DNA of 64,000 nucleotides from positions 18,581 through 82,580 of the forward strand of contig JAKCPI010015774.1 of assembly GCA_023213315.1 (NCBI GenBank). Direction: 5' to 3'. This stretch comes from Euborellia annulipes (taxonomy: Eukaryota; Arthropoda; Insecta; Dermaptera; Anisolabididae). The notes under the pieces were generated by a model. It made no database searches, was not told where the DNA came from, and saw nothing but the letters and a program-made list of their open reading frames with translations. Within the stretch, counting starts at the first letter, position 1; the number at the start of each line of letters is the position of its first letter. The position numbers and the translations under genes were made by a program. This document shows, in pieces, positions 1 to 10,639 of this stretch.

Positions 1-298
1 TTTTTCATCGGGCTGTGCGTAGGATTGAGGAACTCTGAATTAATACATTTTTCCAAAAATAATATGTTTGTAATAGAAAAAATTGCTTTAGAAAAGAAGA
101 TCAAGCTACTTTGTATTTGAACGTAAAACGTAATCTGATACCGATAATGAAATGAAAAATGTTGAAAGTCTCCATCCAATGAGCTTGGAAAGGATATCAT
201 TTAATATAATTGCAGGTGAAAACATCAGGATTAAGAATATTTTTTGTAGTGGGTGAAAATGGGATTAAAATTAGCCATTACATTTTTTGGACAGGATG
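1..298. other. AT-rich sequence, no gene seen
   Basis: No coding signal, hairpin or recognised repeat was found. Short open frames are AT-driven and have no plausible protein composition. Confidence 0.5.
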
Positions 299-440
299 TT
301 AACGAAATGACATCGACTTCTCAAAAAAAGAGTAAATTTCTACTTTATAATTCACTCATATTCAAAAAAAAGTTGTGTTTTATGTTATTTCGAGAGTTAC
401 TAGATGATATCCAACTGTTTACTTACTTTAATCATTTTAA
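299..440 (+). mobile_element. Fragment of piggyBac-like family N
   Basis: About 140 bases align by eye with 32545-32690, the left interior of the composite piggyBac-like element. Shared words include CATCGACTTCTC, AAATTTCTACTTTATAATTC and GAGAGTTACTA. No terminal repeat or TTAA is seen here, so it is a truncated interior copy. It is directly followed by the inverted-repeat element at 469. Confidence 0.6.
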
Positions 441-563
441 TTTTAATAAATATATAGACAATGTTATGTTATAATGAAATTTAATGGCTGGTAATATATT
501 GAGGAAGGATATAGAAATGCAGGCAGCCAAAAATAAAACACTCCCAATTCCCTCTAAATGATG

Positions 564-594
564 TTTCGGGTAAAGTTTTTTCACCCATCTTCAG
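564..594 (-). ncRNA. Hammerhead-like core, left arm of P1
   Basis: On the minus strand CTGAAGA is followed by T, then GGGT and ACCC separated by a loop, then GAAACATC. Conserved core bases and stem II are present. A flush stem I is not evident, so activity is doubtful. Confidence 0.4.
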
Positions 595-672
595 CGGGCA
601 GGATCTTGTTGTCGAGGGTGCCACCACATATTTGTAAAAAAAATTACTTGATGTTCTTGCTATATGCAGATG

Positions 673-706
673 CAGAAGATAGGTAAATAAGCTTTACCCG
701 AAACGT
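673..706 (+). ncRNA. Hammerhead-like core, right arm of P1
   Basis: CAGAAGA (one change from CTGAAGA) is followed by GGTAAA, a short loop, TTTACC and then CGAAACGTC. The stem III position is the self-complementary ACGU. The U4-to-A change probably inactivates it. Confidence 0.35.
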
Positions 707-888
707 CCGTACATTTACAAGGAATTGAGAGTGTTTTATTTGTGGCTGCCTGCATTTCTATATCCTTCGTCAATATTTTACCAGCCATTAAATTTCATTA
801 TAATCAAAAAATGCGCCTGGCTTTCTGAGATATATAAAAGCGAGAATATATGAAACAAACAAAATTCTGTAGGGGTTTTATTTACGTG

Positions 889-1228
889 AAAATTAGGAAC
901 CGACCGAATATTCGGTTTCGGCCAAAAATCCTGGTTTCGGCCAACTTTCGGCCGGCCGAAACCAGAGTCTGAAAAAATGGGATGAGACTCGCATGCAAAA
1001 AAAAAAAAAAAGGTCAAATGATTTGCACTTGAGAGAGAAAAAAATTTAGCTCCCTAAAAAAAAGGTAAAATGATTTTCATGGGAGGGGAAAAAAAAGGTA
1101 AAAGGTAAAATGAAAAAAAAATTTTATAGGAAATACAAGTTTCGGTTTCGGTTACGGTTTCGGCCGAAACTAAGGTTGAGGCCGAATATTCGGTTTCGGC
1201 TGAAAATCTTGTTTCGATCGGAGCCTAG
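889..1228. repeat. Family M repeat rich in GGTTTCGGCC words
   Basis: Two clusters of TTTCGGCC/GGCCGAAA words (895-965 and 1137-1220) lie in partly inverted order around a purine-rich middle. The right cluster (GAAATACAAGTTTCGG ... CTGAAAATCTTGTTTCG) matches the reverse strand of 59037-59118, so this is a dispersed repeat. Its class is unknown. The apparent basic peptide across it is an artefact of the repeated word. Confidence 0.55.
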
Positions 1229-1258
1229 TGAAAATATTTCCTCGCTTTTGTATAACTC

Positions 1259-1663
1259 CATGGGCGTCCGCAGGGGGGGCAACCAGGCACTTGCCCCCCC
1301 CCCCCTGGAAAATTAAAATGATACAAAAAAATGTATAAAATAAAAAAAAAAAAATATAAAAAAACTTTTCACAGTAAACATCAAACATCCACCTTGCCGC
1401 GGTGAGAAAGCTTTAAATACTAATAGATAGGATTAGAAGGCCTTGTTCAGTCCGTTGAATAAAACAAAATATATTTTAAAAAATATATCTGAATATCTGA
1501 ACAAGGCCTTCTAATCCTATCTATTGGTAAATCTACAGTCCTGGGTGAGTGCAATTTAAATACTAAGAGATGTATAACATTATTAATATCAAAGTACGTT
1601 TTTTTTAAACTTATCTGGAAGTGACTTGCCCCCCCCCTGCAAAAAATCCTGCGGACGCCCTTG
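1259..1663. mobile_element. Non-autonomous hAT element (CATGGGCGTCCGCAGG ends)
   Basis: The termini CATGGGCGTCCGCAGG and CCTGCGGACGCCCTTG are inverted repeats. The element is flanked by a perfect 8-base duplication TATAACTC (1251-1258 and 1664-1671), the hAT signature. Next to the termini are a G run and a C run that could pair. The 405 bases hold no transposase. A separate hairpin element sits at 1422-1525. Confidence 0.9.
1422..1525. mobile_element. Hairpin MITE nested in the hAT element
   Basis: Perfect 29-base terminal inverted repeats (1422-1450 and 1497-1525; starting AATAGATAGGATTAGAAGG) flank an AT-rich loop. It lies wholly inside the 1259-1663 element, so it inserted later or is an internal hairpin. 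No clear target duplication beyond TA was resolved. Confidence 0.8.
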
Positions 1664-1671
1664 TATAACTC

Positions 1672-2039
1672 GGATTGATTTCACCTCGACTCTAGGCAAA
1701 AATAATGCGCCTCACCCCTTTTTGTATCTCTGATGTATTTCTTTGAGATCATATTAATTAAATTATTTGAGCCCTTTTTTATATTCTATTTTATCTTAAA
1801 ACTTAAATTAATTTCATTATTATTTTGATATTTTTTTATTTATTTTTGATAAGTATTAATCTAAAAAGTGAGATAAGACAAATGGCGGAATTTCCTTTCA
1901 CTTTTTACTTCTGGCACCTCTGAATGACTCATGGAAGATGATCATCAAATAAAATAAAATATGAAACTCTCCAAGCTAAGAACTCTCAAGTTGTAGCTGT
2001 ATTAATAGCCCTGGGCAATTATTATTATTAATATAATAT
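1672..2039. other. AT-rich sequence, nothing recognised
   Basis: Low-complexity T/A-rich DNA without repeats shared elsewhere in the window or coding potential. Confidence 0.4.
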
Positions 2040-2380
2040 TTATTGATGGCCTGAGACATGATACATCTCAATTTCATTTGTTTTGACATTGGCCAGTCAA
2101 GTGGATCCTAAACGGACGATCGTCGTGGGCTGGGCAGGCCTGTTTTATCGTTAATTTAACACTATTGTAAATTATCTAGTTTCATTGACTTAATAGATTG
2201 AAATTGTAAGATATCAAATGAATTCGAGCTAAATGTTAATTTTGTTCACGCCTCGCGAGAGTCAAGTCTCGAAAGCTATAAGTTAGTCAAGTCAAAAGGG
2301 TGCTATTTAAAAATGCAAATGCTTGCAGCTCACCATGCAAATTTAATCTTAAACTATTTCGCGCGATATTCACTGCTTAT
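2040..2380. promoter_or_regulatory. Unique block, candidate regulatory element
   Basis: This stretch has more balanced base composition than its surroundings and no match to the repeat families. It holds two ATGCAAAT-type octamer words (near 2312 and 2335), TCGTTAATTTAAC homeodomain-type cores and CpG-containing words (CGATCGTCG, CGCGAGAG). Regulatory function is inference from composition only. Confidence 0.25.
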
Positions 2381-3274
2381 TTATATTTATGACAAAAATT
2401 AGTTGACAATACCTTCAACTATAAAAATATACTATTTTTCTTTAGACATAAAAAACTCAAGAAAGAGATTTTTATAGAGTAAATAAAACTCTGGCTTGTG
2501 CTAAAAAATTCAAATTAACTTAAACATTGGTATATTGACCACCCAGAAATTGACACGAAATCGATATAGGAACTTAAGACTTTTCCATAATTATTGAGTC
2601 GAATGTTTCACTTCGTTATTGTTTATAAAATAGCAATGTGATGAGGCAATAGAAGAGAAAAGGAAGAAGGGTAGATGAAGATCCTAAGGGCTTTTGAAAG
2701 GAGTCTTGTTTTCAAATATGCAAATTTCTTATTGCTTCATGATTGCAAGGCACTAACCTTCTCAATGATTGCTCAAAATTTATAGATTAGAGAGAAGAGA
2801 GAGGCAGTCAAAAAGATTTATTAGAATTATTTTATAAAAATTATTCTACAGTATTAATATATCCCGAGCCTAGCTTCAAATTCATTTGTTTTTGTTAATT
2901 ATAAATAACAACAGCGTGACTCATCGCTTTGACAAGCTGTGGAAATGTTTTTTCCACCCTTTCATTCAGTGAATAATTTTTCAATTGTATAAAACGACTA
3001 ATATATACATTTAAAATATCATCCATATTAATTGTCCGGATAACTATAATGGATTGGGCCGAGGGGTGGACATGTTCGCTATGTTGTTCTCTTCACAGGT
3101 CGATTTGTCATCATCGTCTTCACAATGTTGCTTGCCACTATTCAAAGGGTCCAGAGAAAACCTTGAAAGCCCTTCCATTTTATATAATAAAAATCTCAAA
3201 TTAATTCAAAATTATAGAAAATCCCAACCCCTTTAAGTTATTCATTAGATGAAATTTTAACTAATTAAGACCAG
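2381..3274. other. Gene-free AT-rich interval
   Basis: No convincing exon. A short frame beginning near 3054 has biased serine-rich composition, lacks splice context and is judged noise. Confidence 0.4.
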
Positions 3275-3277
3275 GCA

Positions 3278-3832
3278 CGTCATTTCAGTTTTGGCTTGGG
3301 GGAGGGGGACAAAAATTTTTTTTTGCTCCTGTGCTTCTTGATTTATATATAAACATATATATCTTTATATTTTTATCTACACCATCTTCTATATTAATTT
3401 ATAAAGAGAGAGTGTTTGTTTGTGCTTATATTTCGTAAACTAATCATATTTTGTCCAACATAGTCCCATGCAAAGTTGAAGAGCATTAAATTTACTAAAA
3501 TTTGGCATACATAAAACCGAGATATGGCCAGTCAAAGTGAGACAAAATTTGAGACATCGAGAAAATTTGTCCAACTTTGACCGGCTATTGGGTCTACATA
3601 TTCGTTTTATGCACCAAATTTTTGCCCCCCCCCCTTAAGCTTTATTATAAAAATATTTTCTCAACAATCCCAGGAGAGGGGTTCTCTTGTCCCCCCCCCC
3701 TCAGTTCTGACGCAAAAAATATATATAAATTGATATAATAACTGACTTTATTATTTTACCATTTTCTTCCAAAACTTTGGGGAGGAGGGGGCTAATGCCC
3801 CTTCTGCCCCCCTTCCCCAAATGACATCCCTG
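3278..3832. mobile_element. Probable degenerate hAT-like element
   Basis: The left end reads CAGGCACGTCATTTCAG and the right end AAATGACATCCCTG, imperfect inverted repeats of the CAG...GTCATTT type. Paired G-rich and C-rich tracts lie inside. No matching 8-base duplication was found, so the boundaries or the insertion history are uncertain. Confidence 0.45.
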
Positions 3833-3962
3833 ATATATCTATATAAGAATATATTCTTTTTCTAAATAAGAGCGTTTGCATTAATTTTTTTTATTCACCG
3901 TCGGATCATTTTTCGATATTAGTAAAGTGCTATAGAAATTTAGAATTTTTTTTAAGTTCTGA

Positions 3963-4044
3963 TTAAGAATCAGTCGAAACGTCGCGACGATTCGACGGAT
4001 TCTTAATAAATAAATTTATATCGACGCGTCGATATAAATTTATT
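3963..4044. repeat. Two adjacent palindromes with GTCGAAACGTC
   Basis: TTAAGAATC and GATTCTTAA close an imperfect hairpin around GTCGAAACGTCGCGACG. It is followed by a perfect 36-base palindrome (4009-4044) centred on GACGCGTC. The GTCGAAACGTC word resembles the 3' half of the hammerhead-like cores elsewhere in the window. Probably a degraded inverted-repeat element. Confidence 0.6.
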
Positions 4045-4150
4045 ATTAAACAAAAAATTTTCTTCTCAAGCCTTTACTGATTTATTTATTTTCTAGTTGA
4101 CTGTCATGCTTCATTTATATAATTAAACTATTAAAAAAAAAAAAACTTAA

Positions 4151-4203
4151 AATACTTTCTCTCTCTATATATTAACAAATATATATAGAGGTAAGAGAAA
4201 GTA
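4151..4203. repeat. Solo terminal hairpin of family D
   Basis: TACTTTCTCTCTCTATATA and its complement ending GGTAAGAGAAAGTA form a hairpin. The same hairpin ends the D copies near 39060, 52870 and 56875. No D interior adjoins it, so it is a remnant. Confidence 0.65.
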
Positions 4204-4337
4204 AAAAAGCTGGACCATAAAAATCTGCAACAGGTTCTGTCGGAATTTAATTCAAATTAAACTTTTTAAAAGGTTTACTTACTTAAAATAATTATTATTA
4301 AAATTTTCTCTTAAATATCAGTTATTAATTTATTTAA

Positions 4338-4525
4338 GAGGGGGCGATTAAAAAAGTTAAGCTTATAATCCTGAGTTGATTCAAATCCATCTCATGGGAA
4401 GAAATTATCCAACTCTATTTGAAATGCCTCCTCCTGAGGAACGAAACGGGAACCCACCTCAGTATTATTCCTACTCCTCAGAGTAACCACGACGTGTCAG
4501 GTCTGACACTAATGACTGAAGAGAG
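4338..4525 (+). repeat. tRNA-derived SINE family G, plus copy
   Basis: It contains AAGTTAAGCTTATAATCCTGAG followed by a box-B-like GATTCAAATCC, then a non-tRNA body with CCTCCTCCTG, GGAACCC, CCTCAGTA and GAGTAACCAC. The whole order matches the reverse complement of 23200-23405, apart from a deletion of about 14 bases. Internal RNA polymerase III promoter boxes are expected in this class. Confidence 0.7.
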
Positions 4526-4773
4526 AGAATTTATTTAAATCAAATATCTCCAAAGTATTGACTCTGTAATGTAAGCAAGACAAAAAAAAAAAAAAAAAAA
4601 ACTCGGTGTTTTCAAGCTTTACAGAAAGTGCAATTTTGATTCAATAATAGGCTGCCATTTGGCTTTCAATTGTTTCATTATGGAAATATCAAATGAGTAT
4701 AAATTAAGTTTTTTCGGCATTAAAGGACATTCTAGTTCGTTCTATATTTATTAAAATTAAATTTATTGATAGC

Positions 4774-5023
4774 CATGGGCGTAGCCAGAAATCTTGTTAG
4801 GGGGGCCAACCCCTCGTTAGGACCAGAGGGGAGGGGGTTGCAATTAATATATACATAGATTATTAATTCTTTATTTAAATAAAAAAAAAAAATTAAATTT
4901 ATGTAGTGGATTGGGGCGTTAAAAAAAATAATTCCCAATGAGAAAAATATATATTTGTTTGTTTGTTTGTTTAATTTTTAGGATAAGCCAGGGCCCCCCT
5001 GCCTCCCCCTGGCTACGCCCATG
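4774..5023. mobile_element. Non-autonomous hAT element (CATGGGCGTAGCCAG ends)
   Basis: A 15-base perfect inverted terminus CATGGGCGTAGCCAG is flanked by a perfect 8-base duplication TTGATAGC (4766-4773 and 5024-5031). The element is 250 bases long, with inner G-rich and C-rich tracts and a short (TTTG)n run. It shares terminus type with 62619-62761. No transposase. Confidence 0.93.
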
Positions 5024-5031
5024 TTGATAGC

Positions 5032-5342
5032 CAATATAAATTATTAAGAAATTTTCCGTTTTCCGAACTCTGGGGCCATACAAGTATTACGTAAGTAGGT
5101 TTTTAGCTGATTTCCAAATGAATGCTGGGCCATTTCGACTTTCTAGTCACTTCTAGGAAATTTTAAAATAAAGATTAAAATGGACCAAAATTTAAAATCG
5201 CTATGAGCTCTTTCTAAATACGAATAGACTACAGCTTTACTAAAAAAAAATTAAATTTTATTATCATTTAAATAAAATAGAATGGACTTAGAAAATTATC
5301 AAAGGGAATATGATTTTATTTTTACAAAATAATTCAAATATG
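5032..5342. other. AT-rich sequence, nothing recognised
   Basis: No repeat match or coding signal. A TACGTAAGTAGG donor-like word near 5090 has no exon behind it. Confidence 0.35.
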
Positions 5343-5398
5343 ATTTCACTCGGGGCCGAGTATGTAGCTGTCGACCACGAATTGCCCTAGCTAAGGGC
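5343..5398 (+). repeat. Family L repeat, diverged copy
   Basis: The segment GAGTATGTAGCTGTCGACCACGAATTGCCCTAGCTAAGG follows the L consensus (GAGTGTGTGGATGGCGACCA, then ACCCGAGCTAAGG) seen near 15880, 27710, 60270 and 62600. Nature unknown. Confidence 0.4.
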
Positions 5399-6284
5399 GC
5401 TATTTTTTCTCCTTTCTTTACTTAAATCATCTTGTCTCTTTTTTTAAATTCTTTTTTGAGATTCTTATTTTTTTAATTAAAAAAAAATTCAAATCATCTT
5501 AATGAGTCTCATCTTTTTTTAATCCCATAACGTTATAATAGTAAAATATTCTATCGTTATCCTTTAATTACTGAATATTTATTTTGTTTTTCTTTTTTTA
5601 TCCCGGAGGCAGAGATAGGAACCTATTAAAAAATAATGACCTAGCAAAACAAACTAAAAAAATTTTTTAATAAAACATAAATTATTTAAATATATTTACA
5701 TAAATAATTAATAATTTATTAAATCATTAAATGATATTCTTAATTAAAAGTAAATAATAAAAATGAGTTATCGTGGAATATTAATATTAATAAATAATTT
5801 ATGAATGGAAAATCTTACTTTGTATTTAAATTATTAGATAAATTTTGCATGACGTCATTTGCAGCGAAACTTAAATAGAATATTTTTAGATGCCTACATA
5901 TATTTCTCATCGAGATCTCCTTATAAGCTGGACAAAAATATATTCAGTGTAATTTAAATAAAAAACTTATATTTTAATTTTGGTTGAGATTGATTATGCT
6001 ATTTAAATACTATTTACCTATAGTTATTTATTACAGGAAATTTCTTTTAAAATTGTCATCTGGAGTTCATAAAGAAGTTGATTTTATAAACTCCTTTGAG
6101 AATTCATTTGTATAAAAATTTCATTTCTTTTAATTGACTTCTCTTGGTAAATCAAAGCAGAAACTCGAGAGGGGGATTCGACTAGCTCTGACTCCATCAC
6201 CCGGGCCTCCAGGACAAGATTTTGGGGAATAAAAAAGTCTCTTTATCTCTACAAATTCCGTTATTATCGTACTTGAAAAAATAC
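5399..6284. other. Gene-free AT-rich interval
   Basis: Very AT-rich, with poly-T/poly-A tracts. No hairpins longer than short local ones, and no coding signal. Confidence 0.4.
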
Positions 6285-6323
6285 TTTCTATATATTTCAT
6301 ATATAGGCTAAGAGAAAGTAATA
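6285..6323. repeat. Solo terminal hairpin of family D
   Basis: TACTTTCTATATAT and ATATAGGCTAAGAGAAAGTA form the short TACTTTCT/AGAAAGTA hairpin typical of D ends. No interior adjoins it. Confidence 0.5.
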
Positions 6324-6521
6324 AGAATTCAATTGTATAGTGCGTTGCTAGTTAAGTTGCCTAACTACTGTGCGTCTATAAATTTCATGACCGATTTAAT
6401 TTATCACTTGTGGACCATTTGGCGCCCCTCCGCCCCCTTGCTCCCTTCCACGAATTTGAATCAGAGGGGGGGGGGGCAACCTCCCTTCAAATAAAAAAAA
6501 AATAATGAATTATATATATAC

Positions 6522-6546
6522 CGACCGTTTACACCGACGACATACT

Positions 6547-6603
<57 letters not shown>

Positions 6604-7405
6604 TTATATATATAAGCTTGTAGTCGGTGTAAACAATGTTTTTTACTTAAACGATACTATTTTCCTTCCCAGTAATTTATTTCTAAAAAAATTTTATAAA
6701 ACTAATTATCGTTATATCAAAAAATATTTTTATTAAATTTTAAGTAAAAATATTTCTTAATTGACTATTTAAAAAATAATATTTTATTAATTTTAAAAAA
6801 TTTGGAATCTCTTTGTTTTGAATTAATATATATTTCCTGCTATTTTTAATAAAAAATAATAGAAGTTATGTCATTATTATTATTTATTTGTAATATTATT
6901 ATTACTTAAATAAAGCCTTATATTGCCAAAAATGTCTTTATTAAGGAACCGATCAAACAGCTGATTGAGGCAGCCGGAGCTACGTCACGATACCGGCTCT
7001 GGAGCCAACCAATTTTGTTGGATCTTGACGTAGCTCCGGCTGCCTCAATCAGCTGTTTGATCGGTTCCTTAATAAAGACATTTTTGGCAATATAAGGCTT
7101 TATTTAAGTAATAATAATATTACAAATAAATAATAATAATGACATAACTTCTATTATTTTTTATTAAAAATAGCAGGAAATATATATTAATTCAAAACAA
7201 AGAGATTACAAATTTTTTTAAATTATTAAAATATTATTTTTTAAATAGTCAATTAAGAAATATTTTTACTTAAAATTTAATAAAAATATTTTTTGATATA
7301 ACGATAATTAATTTTATAAAAATTTTTTAGAAATAAATTACTGGGAAGGAAAATAGTATCGTTTAAGTAAAAAACATTGTTTACACCGACTACAAGCTTA
7401 TATAT

Positions 7406-7446
<41 letters not shown>

Positions 7447-7494
7447 GCTTATATATATTTATATATATAAGTATGTCGTCGGTGTAAACGGTCG
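6522..7494. mobile_element. Giant palindromic (foldback) element P2
   Basis: The left arm (6522-6987) and right arm (7026-7494) are inverted copies about 98 percent identical by eye, separated by 38 bases. The outer ends read CGACCGTTTACACCGACGAC; the inner ends contain CCGGAGCTACGTCA. (TA)n runs near the outer ends vary in length between arms. The inner arm motif AAGACATTTTTGGCAATATA is shared with the small hairpin element at 21606-21733. Frames crossing the arms are mirror artefacts. It could be a foldback transposon or a recent inverted duplication. Confidence 0.9.
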
Positions 7495-7514
7495 AATATA
7501 TATATATATATATA

Positions 7515-7692
7515 TAGGTGGGAACCTTACATCCAACAAAAAATAAATAATATAGGTGGGAACCTTTCATCAAAAATAAATAAATAATAAGGTGGGACCT
7601 CACCAAAAAAAAAAAAAAAGGGGACAAAAAAAAATAAAAAAATACAGGTGGGAACCTTTCATCCAATAAATAAAACAGTATATAAGGGGGGG
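7515..7692 (-). repeat. Degenerate tandem repeat of GGTGGGAACCTTTCATC
   Basis: The word GGTGGGAACCTTNCATC occurs three times, and once truncated, with A-rich spacers of 30-60 bases, directly beside the palindrome P2. This explains the open frame that crosses it. Confidence 0.6.
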
Positions 7693-7742
7693 GGGGGTAT
7701 GACTTTTCCACTTTTTTTTTTTAAGATTTCCTGTATCATGAC

Positions 7743-8802
7743 TAGGGCTCGGATTTATAGGCACTGAAAATCTTTAAAATAGGCAGGCAACTAAGCACTA
7801 AAAATTATTAAAATAGGCACTTAAAAAGGCATTTATTGTAAAAATAGGCATTTAAAAGGTAGAAATTAAGAAATAATATAAAAAATTTTAAAAATTGATG
7901 TCTTATTTTTGGGAATCTTGAGTGACTGGTCGCACAGCACACAATTTTTGCTTAATTTCGGTAATTTAAAAGCGCATTCTGTACTTGTTTGCCAGAATTT
8001 AAATACAAATCAAATTTTTAAGTACTAATTTTTAAAATTTTACATTAAAAATAAATTTTTTTTTTTCAAATCTCGGGGGGGGGGGGGGGTAATTACCCCC
8101 TTTACCCCCCCCCCCCCCTTGAAATATTTTCTTGATAATTCAAAAAATTTTAAATTTAGCTCGTAAAAAATTGAAATTGGCTATTTGAACTTAAAATAGG
8201 CACTAAAAAAGGCATTTATAGATGAAATAGGCACTAAAACCCAAAATCGGCCAAAATAGGCAATAGAGGGGGGGAAAAGGGGGGATGGGGAAAAATTATG
8301 GATTGTGAAAAAAGATAAAAAAAAATATAAAAAAGAGTATTATAATGAAGAGGAACATATCTACTTTATGAGAAATATAGGTTGTTCGATTATAATCTTT
8401 CATTAACTGATTTATTTAATGAATTAATTTAATATAATAGATCATATTTCTTTAAAAATACGGACATATTTTAGGGAAAAATTGTTGATGTAAAAAAAAT
8501 TTATTATTATATTATCTATTATAACTGTCAAATTTTTGTAAATGTTTAAAATGATACTTAGAGTGTTTTGCTAAAAAACTCTTGGGAGGGAAAAAAAAAA
8601 ATTCGGGTGTGGAAAGGTAGGGTATAGCGGGCGGGAGACATTTTGAAAATTTCATTTGGGGAAAAGTATTTGCCCGCATTATAGGCACTAACAAATGCCT
8701 CTTATTTTATTCAGAATTTCTTTAAACGTATACATATCATATTGGCCTAAATTTTAAGCCATAAATTAAAAAAAAGGCAAATAGGGCGAAATCCGAGCCC
8801 TA
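7743..8802. mobile_element. hAT-like element family C, long copy
   Basis: The termini TAGGGCTCGGATTTATAGGC and GGGCGAAATCCGAGCCCTA are inverted repeats. Flanking octamers ATCATGAC and GTGATGAC agree at 6 of 8 positions. The interior includes repeated AAATAGGCACT words and the module CTGGTCGCACAGCACAC ... TTCGGTAATT shared with families B and D. Compared with 61108-61766 it carries about 400 extra bases near 8266-8685. No transposase frame. Confidence 0.85.
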
Positions 8803-9008
8803 GTGATGACTCAATCAACTCTTGTGTCAATGTATTTTTTTTTTTATAATGATTTACAAAAGTTAATTAACACTATTAGTGATTCATTAAATATTTAAAC
8901 ATATTGTTTTCAAAATTCTGATTTATCAATTTTAGAATTCTAATATTTAGAGAGTTGTGGGATGATTTCTATTAGATGACAGTTTATTGTCAAGAAAATT
9001 CCTTTTTT
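8803..9008. other. AT-rich spacer
   Basis: Nothing recognised. Confidence 0.3.
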
Positions 9009-9010
9009 TA

Positions 9011-9988
9011 AAGTGAAACTTTATTTATATCGGCACAAATTTTTTCGCTCTTCTATCACGATGTCGCGTTACATGTCGTGACGTCAAGCCGTGACGTCAC
9101 AAGCCGAGACGTCACCAAAGACTCGCACCAGGTTTCTTGGCACTATACTCCGAAACTACTGGTCCGATTTTCATGGTGGTTTTTTTTTTAATGGGTAAAA
9201 AATTATTCAGTTGTGGTTTTAGGATATCATTATATCAAATTAGGGGTAGGGAACCCCCCTTATCAGGGGTTCACAAATCACTCACCCGATTTGAATAAAA
9301 TTTAAAATGACGCTTCTTTAGGGTGCAAATAGTTTAAAAATGGTATTTAAGACCTCAGAAAGTTCTATCGGACCTACCAGGGGGGACCCCTCCCCCCCTA
9401 AAATGTATTTTTCAATCGATTTTATTAAAATTTAAAATAGTCATATCTCGAGACGCCGCCAGCCAGGGCCTACCATTGCTAGTTTTTTATAAGTTAAGAT
9501 TAAAAACGCGATTTTAATACCCTAAATTGAATAATTTTCGGAAAATTTTCAGTTAAGGTGCGCGTCTCTAGGTGTTAATTTTGGGAGATTGCGGCCACAA
9601 TTTTGAAGCTATCGACCTCAAATTTTTTTTTTTAATTAAAGCTATTTAAAATATCTACAACTTATAGAAGCCCTTTTTTTGATTTTCGAAAAAATAAAAT
9701 TTTTTTTAGATTAATCGCATTAAATAAAAGATATTTAAAAAAAATTCGCTCTATATCTTATAGATAATTAAATTAGTAATCATTGTGTTAAAGAATAATT
9801 AATTTTCTACCCTTAATTAATTAGCTTGAAAAATTCAAATGAAATGGAATAAATCCCTTGTATCCCTATGGGAAAAACTAACGCCATCTCTTGCCGCCTA
9901 GAGTAACTCGGTACTGAATCGTCTTCTAACGGCTTTTTGGGACGCACACCTTAAACGTCTACGATCCGAAAAAAAAAAGTTTCACTTG
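9011..9988. mobile_element. Composite of Helitron-like segment and family J
   Basis: Inverted words AAGTGAAACTTT (9011) and AAAGTTTCACTT (9977) may bound a composite, but no duplication is visible. Segment 9140-9510 matches the Helitron-like element at 35250-37370: ACTCCGAAACTACTGG, CGATTTTCATGG, AATTAGGGGTAGGG, one copy of the 117-base unit, then GAGACGCCGCC. Segment 9545-9720 (TTAAGGTGCGCGTCTC, GCGGCCACAATTTTGAAGC) matches 58738-58925. No protein. Confidence 0.55.
9545..9720 (+). repeat. Family J repeat
   Basis: The order GTTAAGGTGCGCG, TTGCGGCCACAATTTTG, AAGCTATCGA, TTAATTAAAGCT and AAATATCTACAACTT is repeated at 58738-58925, inside a hAT element. Its class is unknown. Confidence 0.65.
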
Positions 9989-10086
9989 CATCGTGGTTTC
10001 TTAAAACCACACAATAATTTTTTTTTTTTGAAGGGGTAAAGTCTCAAGTTTTCATGTAATCTAAATTTTATTATTTTAATTCCATA

Positions 10087-10248
10087 CATGGGCGTACCCA
10101 GCGAGGGGCAGAGGAGGCATTTTTAAACATAAATGAAATAAAAGAAGACATGCCCCTGCCCCCTATAGGGGGCCCTGCCAGGGGAGGCAGTGAAGCCTTG
10201 CCCCTCCTTCCCCCCAGTTCCGGCGCTTATGCTCCCTCCCTGCCCCCT
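10087..10248. mobile_element. Miniature element with CATGGGCGTACCCAG end
   Basis: The left end CATGGGCGTACCCAG resembles the hAT ends at 4774 and 62619. The right end CCCAGTTCCGGCGCTTATG resembles the right end of the 30084-30462 element. Internal GC-rich inverted tracts occur around 10150-10190. No 8-base duplication was recovered. Proline-rich frames across it are artefacts of C runs. Confidence 0.55.
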
Positions 10249-10639
10249 AGCTAAGACACAATTTTTCATAAAACAATCTATGATTCCTTTCAACATCAAA
10301 TATCTTAATAATAAAAACGAGCACAATAATAGAAAGAAATATCAACTATTGAATAATAACAATTTTCAAAATACCTGCATTTAATTTGATTTCAAAGAAA
10401 TCTGATTTCTTTTAGTGATACCCTAATTCAATTTTAAATTTAATATAAAAAAGAATTCAATTTTCAGATAGGATCAGACATAAAAATTGACCTTTAAGTA
10501 ATAAATCATGGCGAACGAGTTGAACAAGATTTGGTCACTCTTCAAATTTCACTTTTCTTTTTCTTATATTTCCAACAAAAATTCCCCCAGATTAATTTAT
10601 AAAGAAAAAAGTATGCACTTATAGACGTAGATATAAACA
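10249..10639. other. AT-rich spacer
   Basis: No repeat match or coding signal. Confidence 0.35.

Larger units (their letters stand above)
469..804. mobile_element. Inverted-repeat element P1 with hammerhead-like arms
   Basis: The two ends are near-perfect inverted repeats of about 90 bases, running from TTATAATGAAATTTAATGG through GGATATAGAAATGCAGGCAG to AAAACACTC, with a few substitutions. The middle carries on each arm a CTGAAGA or CAGAAGA word, a self-complementary stretch (GGGT...ACCC on the left, GGTAAA...TTTACC on the right) and then CGAAAC. This order matches the hammerhead ribozyme core. There is no protein. Penelope-like and retrozyme-type retroelements are known to carry hammerhead motifs; assignment to either is inference. 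Confidence 0.75.

Noticed and set aside
1110..1316. Arginine/phenylalanine-rich frame resembling a basic protein
   Set aside because: It is a direct translation of the TTTCGG repeat words of family M followed by hAT sequence.
7277..7711. 144-codon minus-strand frame
   Set aside because: It runs through the (TA)n tip of the palindrome and the GGTGGGAACC tandem repeat. The YIYIYI and poly-F/P composition is repeat-driven.
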